Assembly: GCA_937880835.1 (NCBI GenBank)
Contig: CALGRN010000269.1
Location: forward strand, 1-8,201
Length of the DNA stretch: 8,201 nt
Direction: 5' to 3'
From: an uncultured Prevotella sp.
GTDB taxonomy: Bacteria > Bacteroidota > Bacteroidia > Bacteroidales > Bacteroidaceae
Shown: positions 6,055 to 8,201 of the stretch, piece by piece
Position numbering within the stretch: position 1 is the first letter of the stretch
Layout: each line of letters begins with the position of its first letter
Position numbers and translations under genes: made by a program
Notes under the pieces: generated by a model
The model's database searches: none
Told to the model about the DNA's origin: nothing
The model's input: the letters and a program-made list of their open reading frames with translations, nothing else

Positions 6055-6237
6055 TTGAATAATCATTATAAATCCGGTTAGGAAACAACATTCGGTATTT
6101 AAAACAGTAATTTAAACACGGAGGATTAGCTGGTATATAGTGTTGTTTATCCAAAGTAGTTTATTTGATAATATATTATAATAACACTTCCGAATGTCAA
6201 TAACATTGGCATAGAACAGAGTTTGCATAACGTTATA
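6055..6237 (+). other. AT-rich gap before mfd with possible alternative RNA pairings
   Basis: No gene lies here and no full consensus promoter is visible. AAACAACATTCGG at 6083-6095 can pair through its left half with TGTTGTTT (6141-6148), or through its right half with CCGAATGT (6190-6197). The two 8-bp pairings share bases and so exclude each other. This could be a leader structure for mfd, but it may equally be chance in AT-rich DNA. The mfd frame stays open upstream to 6172 without an ATG. Confidence 0.3.
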
Positions 6238-8201
6238 ATGGAACATACAAACTCTAAAAAATCAGAAAGCATAATGCTCATACAGGATATACAGAAACAA
6301 TATTCTTCATCTAAAAAGATTGAAACAATAATAAAATCATTGCAGGATAATAACTTAAAAAGTATCTTTTTGCAAGGACTTTCGGCTTCTTCCACACCAA
6401 TGCTTTTCTCAGGAATGGCAGAAAGAATACCGATGACAATGGTTTTCATTCTTCAAGATAACGATGAGGCTGGTTATTTTTATCACGACCTTATACAGAT
6501 ATTAGGACAGGAAAATGTTTTTTTCTACCCTTCTTCATATCGTCGTGCAGTGAAATACGCACAACGTGATACTGCAAACGAAATCCTTAGGACAGAAGTT
6601 CTTGCCAAGATATCATCGGCGGAAAACGTCGGAGATGATAAAAAGCGTATGCCTTTATATATTGTAACGTTTCCGGAGGCATTGAGCGAGCTTGTAGTTT
6701 CAAAAAAGCAACTCGATGAACGAAAGATTGTCTTGAAGACGGGATTGTATGCTGACATAGTAGAAACCGAAAAAATATTGCGCAAACTCGGATTCTCAGA
6801 GGTTGATTATGTGTACGAACCGGGACAATTTGCAGTGCGTGGCAGCATTATAGATGTATTCTCGTTCAGCAGTGAATATCCTTACAGAATAGATTTCTTT
6901 GGTGATGAAATAGACACAATACGCACTTTTGATGTACAAAATCAGCTTTCCAAAGAACAGAAAGCTATGATAGAGATAGTACCGGAACTTGCCGGTATGT
7001 CAGAGAATAAGATTTCGTTCTTGAAGTTTATGCCGGATGACACAGTCATCGTAATGAAAGATTTGCTTTATATAAGAGAAACAATAGAACGGATTTATCG
7101 CGAAGGCTTCTCGATGCAAGCTGTCACAGAGTATTTGGAAAATGCAACCGAAATGGAACAGCAGCAGATAGAGCGGGAAATGCGTAAGGAAAACATGCTC
7201 GTTAATGGCAGTATGTTTGCAGAAGATATAACGCGTTTCAAACGGATTGAGTTTGGAAACAAACCTACCGGAATACCTGATGTAACGGTAAAATTCTGCA
7301 TAACACCTCAACCACTGTTTCATAAAAACTTCGATTTGATAACAGAGACATTCGAAAATTATATTCTGCAAGGATACAAAATCTATATTCTTGCCGACAG
7401 TCCGAAACAGCATCAAAGACTTAAAGACATATTCGAGGGTAAGGAAATAGAGCATAAGCGGTCTGAAATAAAATTCATACCGGTAGAAAAAACATTGCAC
7501 GAAGGTTATGCTGACAATGATATGAAAACATGTTTTTTCACCGATCATCAGATATTCGACCGTTTCCATAAATACAATTTGCGAAGTGATGTGGCACGTT
7601 CCGGTAAAATCGCGCTTACAATGAAAGAGTTGCAGGAAATGGAAACGGGCGATTTCATCGTGCATGTTGACTTCGGTATCGGCAAATTCGGAGGGCTTGT
7701 GCGTGTTCCGACAGGCGAAAGCTATCAGGAAATGATACGTATCATATACCAACGCAACGATATAGTGGATGTCTCTATACATTCTCTTTACAAGATATCG
7801 AAATACCATCGTGGCGGAACAGACGAACCTCCGCGACTAAGTACACTTGGAACTGGTGCGTGGGAACGCTTGAAGGAACGTACCAAAAAGAGAATAAAAG
7901 ACATCGCCCGCGACCTTATTAAACTATATGCGCAACGTCGTCATGAGAAAGGTTTTGCTTACAGTGCCGACTCTTTCATGCAACATGAACTGGAAGCAAG
8001 TTTCTTATATGAGGACACACCTGACCAATTAAAAGCCACACAAGACGTAAAAGCAGACATGGAAAGCAGCCGTCCGATGGACAGACTTGTGTGCGGAGAT
8101 GTCGGTTTCGGCAAAACAGAAGTGGCACTCCGTGCGTGTATGAAATGCGTACTCGGAGGAAAGCAATGTGCAATACTCGTTCCTACAACCGTACTTGCAT
8201 G
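6238..8201 (+). CDS. mfd: Transcription-repair coupling factor Mfd (N-terminal 654 codons, cut by right edge)
   Basis: Mfd recognises RNA polymerase stalled at DNA damage, pushes it off with an ATP-driven translocase and recruits UvrA to start nucleotide-excision repair. The visible part follows the known domain order. The UvrB-like N-terminal module includes EAGYFYHDLIQILG (about 81-94), FYPSSYRRAVKYAQRD and RGSIIDVFSF (201-210). The RNA-polymerase-interacting, CarD-like domain begins at DFIVHVDFGIGKFGGL (472-487). The translocase starts with MDRLVCGDVGFGKTEVAL, whose Walker A GDVGFGKT is at 620-627. These positions agree closely with E. coli Mfd (about 1,150 residues), so roughly 500 residues lie beyond the window. 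The start is uncertain: the ATG at 6238 gives a 12-residue extension, whereas Met13 at 6274 (MLIQDIQKQY) fits Bacteroidetes relatives better. No frameshift or stop is seen. Confidence 0.97.
   Translation, partial: MEHTNSKKSESIMLIQDIQKQYSSSKKIETIIKSLQDNNLKSIFLQGLSASSTPMLFSGMAERIPMTMVFILQDNDEAGYFYHDLIQILGQENVFFYPSSYRRAVKYAQRDTANEILRTEVLAKISSAENVGDDKKRMPLYIVTFPEALSELVVSKKQLDERKIVLKTGLYADIVETEKILRKLGFSEVDYVYEPGQFAVRGSIIDVFSFSSEYPYRIDFFGDEIDTIRTFDVQNQLSKEQKAMIEIVPELAGMSENKISFLKFMPDDTVIVMKDLLYIRETIERIYREGFSMQAVTEYLENATEMEQQQIEREMRKENMLVNGSMFAEDITRFKRIEFGNKPTGIPDVTVKFCITPQPLFHKNFDLITETFENYILQGYKIYILADSPKQHQRLKDIFEGKEIEHKRSEIKFIPVEKTLHEGYADNDMKTCFFTDHQIFDRFHKYNLRSDVARSGKIALTMKELQEMETGDFIVHVDFGIGKFGGLVRVPTGESYQEMIRIIYQRNDIVDVSIHSLYKISKYHRGGTDEPPRLSTLGTGAWERLKERTKKRIKDIARDLIKLYAQRRHEKGFAYSADSFMQHELEASFLYEDTPDQLKATQDVKADMESSRPMDRLVCGDVGFGKTEVALRACMKCVLGGKQCAILVPTTVLA

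Noticed and set aside
6218..6225. AGAGTTTG as a possible -7 box for mfd.
   Set aside because: The first two bases do not match TAnnTTTG and no TTTG lies at the -33 distance, so it is too weak to call.
7000..7809. A 269-codon open frame on the minus strand, antisense to mfd.
   Set aside because: Its translation is rich in Phe, Tyr, His and Cys with no recognisable domain, while the plus strand carries a well-conserved Mfd sequence with intact motifs. It is an antisense shadow.

Overview
The window looks like chromosomal DNA of a low-GC Bacteroidota, most likely Prevotella or a close relative. The basis is a set of start-proximal TAnnTTTG promoter boxes (with TTTG about 20 bases upstream where visible), A-rich leaders without strong Shine-Dalgarno sequences, an AT-rich base composition, and a Bacteroidetes-like gene set (DUF2461, GSTD-type metallo-beta-lactamase-fold protein, mfd). 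The genus is inferred from style, not from a marker gene. No rRNA, tRNA, CRISPR array, insertion sequence or phage gene was seen.

Left half (about 1-3953, minus strand): five genes read right to left in close succession. They are endonuclease III (nth), a DUF2461 protein, a sugar-phosphate/alcohol-phosphate-type nucleotidyltransferase, an ATP-grasp protein and a CDP-alcohol phosphatidyltransferase that runs off the left edge. The last three lie 31 bases apart or overlap by 10 bases, so they very likely form one transcript. A nucleotidyltransferase that could make a CDP-activated headgroup, followed by a membrane enzyme that moves CDP-linked alcohols, suggests phospholipid headgroup synthesis. 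The pairing resembles the inositol-1-phosphate cytidylyltransferase plus di-myo-inositol-phosphate-phosphate synthase pair, and might relate to the inositol lipids known in this phylum. The ATP-grasp enzyme between them has no assigned role.

Middle (3954-5301): a 94-base divergent promoter region separates nth from a plus-strand metallo-beta-lactamase-fold hydrolase gene, which ends in a probable intrinsic terminator. A gene-free stretch of about 500 bases follows. It contains a striking repeat: four 22-base units whose cores form two interleaved perfect inverted repeats (20 and 15 bp, order A-B-A'-B').

Right half (5302-8201, plus strand): a soluble DPM1-like polyprenol-phosphate mannosyltransferase gene with a good Bacteroidetes promoter, a 183-base AT-rich gap, then the first 654 codons of mfd, the transcription-repair coupling factor, cut by the right edge just after its Walker A motif.

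The main candidates for something undescribed are the three-gene lipid-headgroup cassette with its orphan ATP-grasp enzyme, and the interleaved 22-base repeat element.
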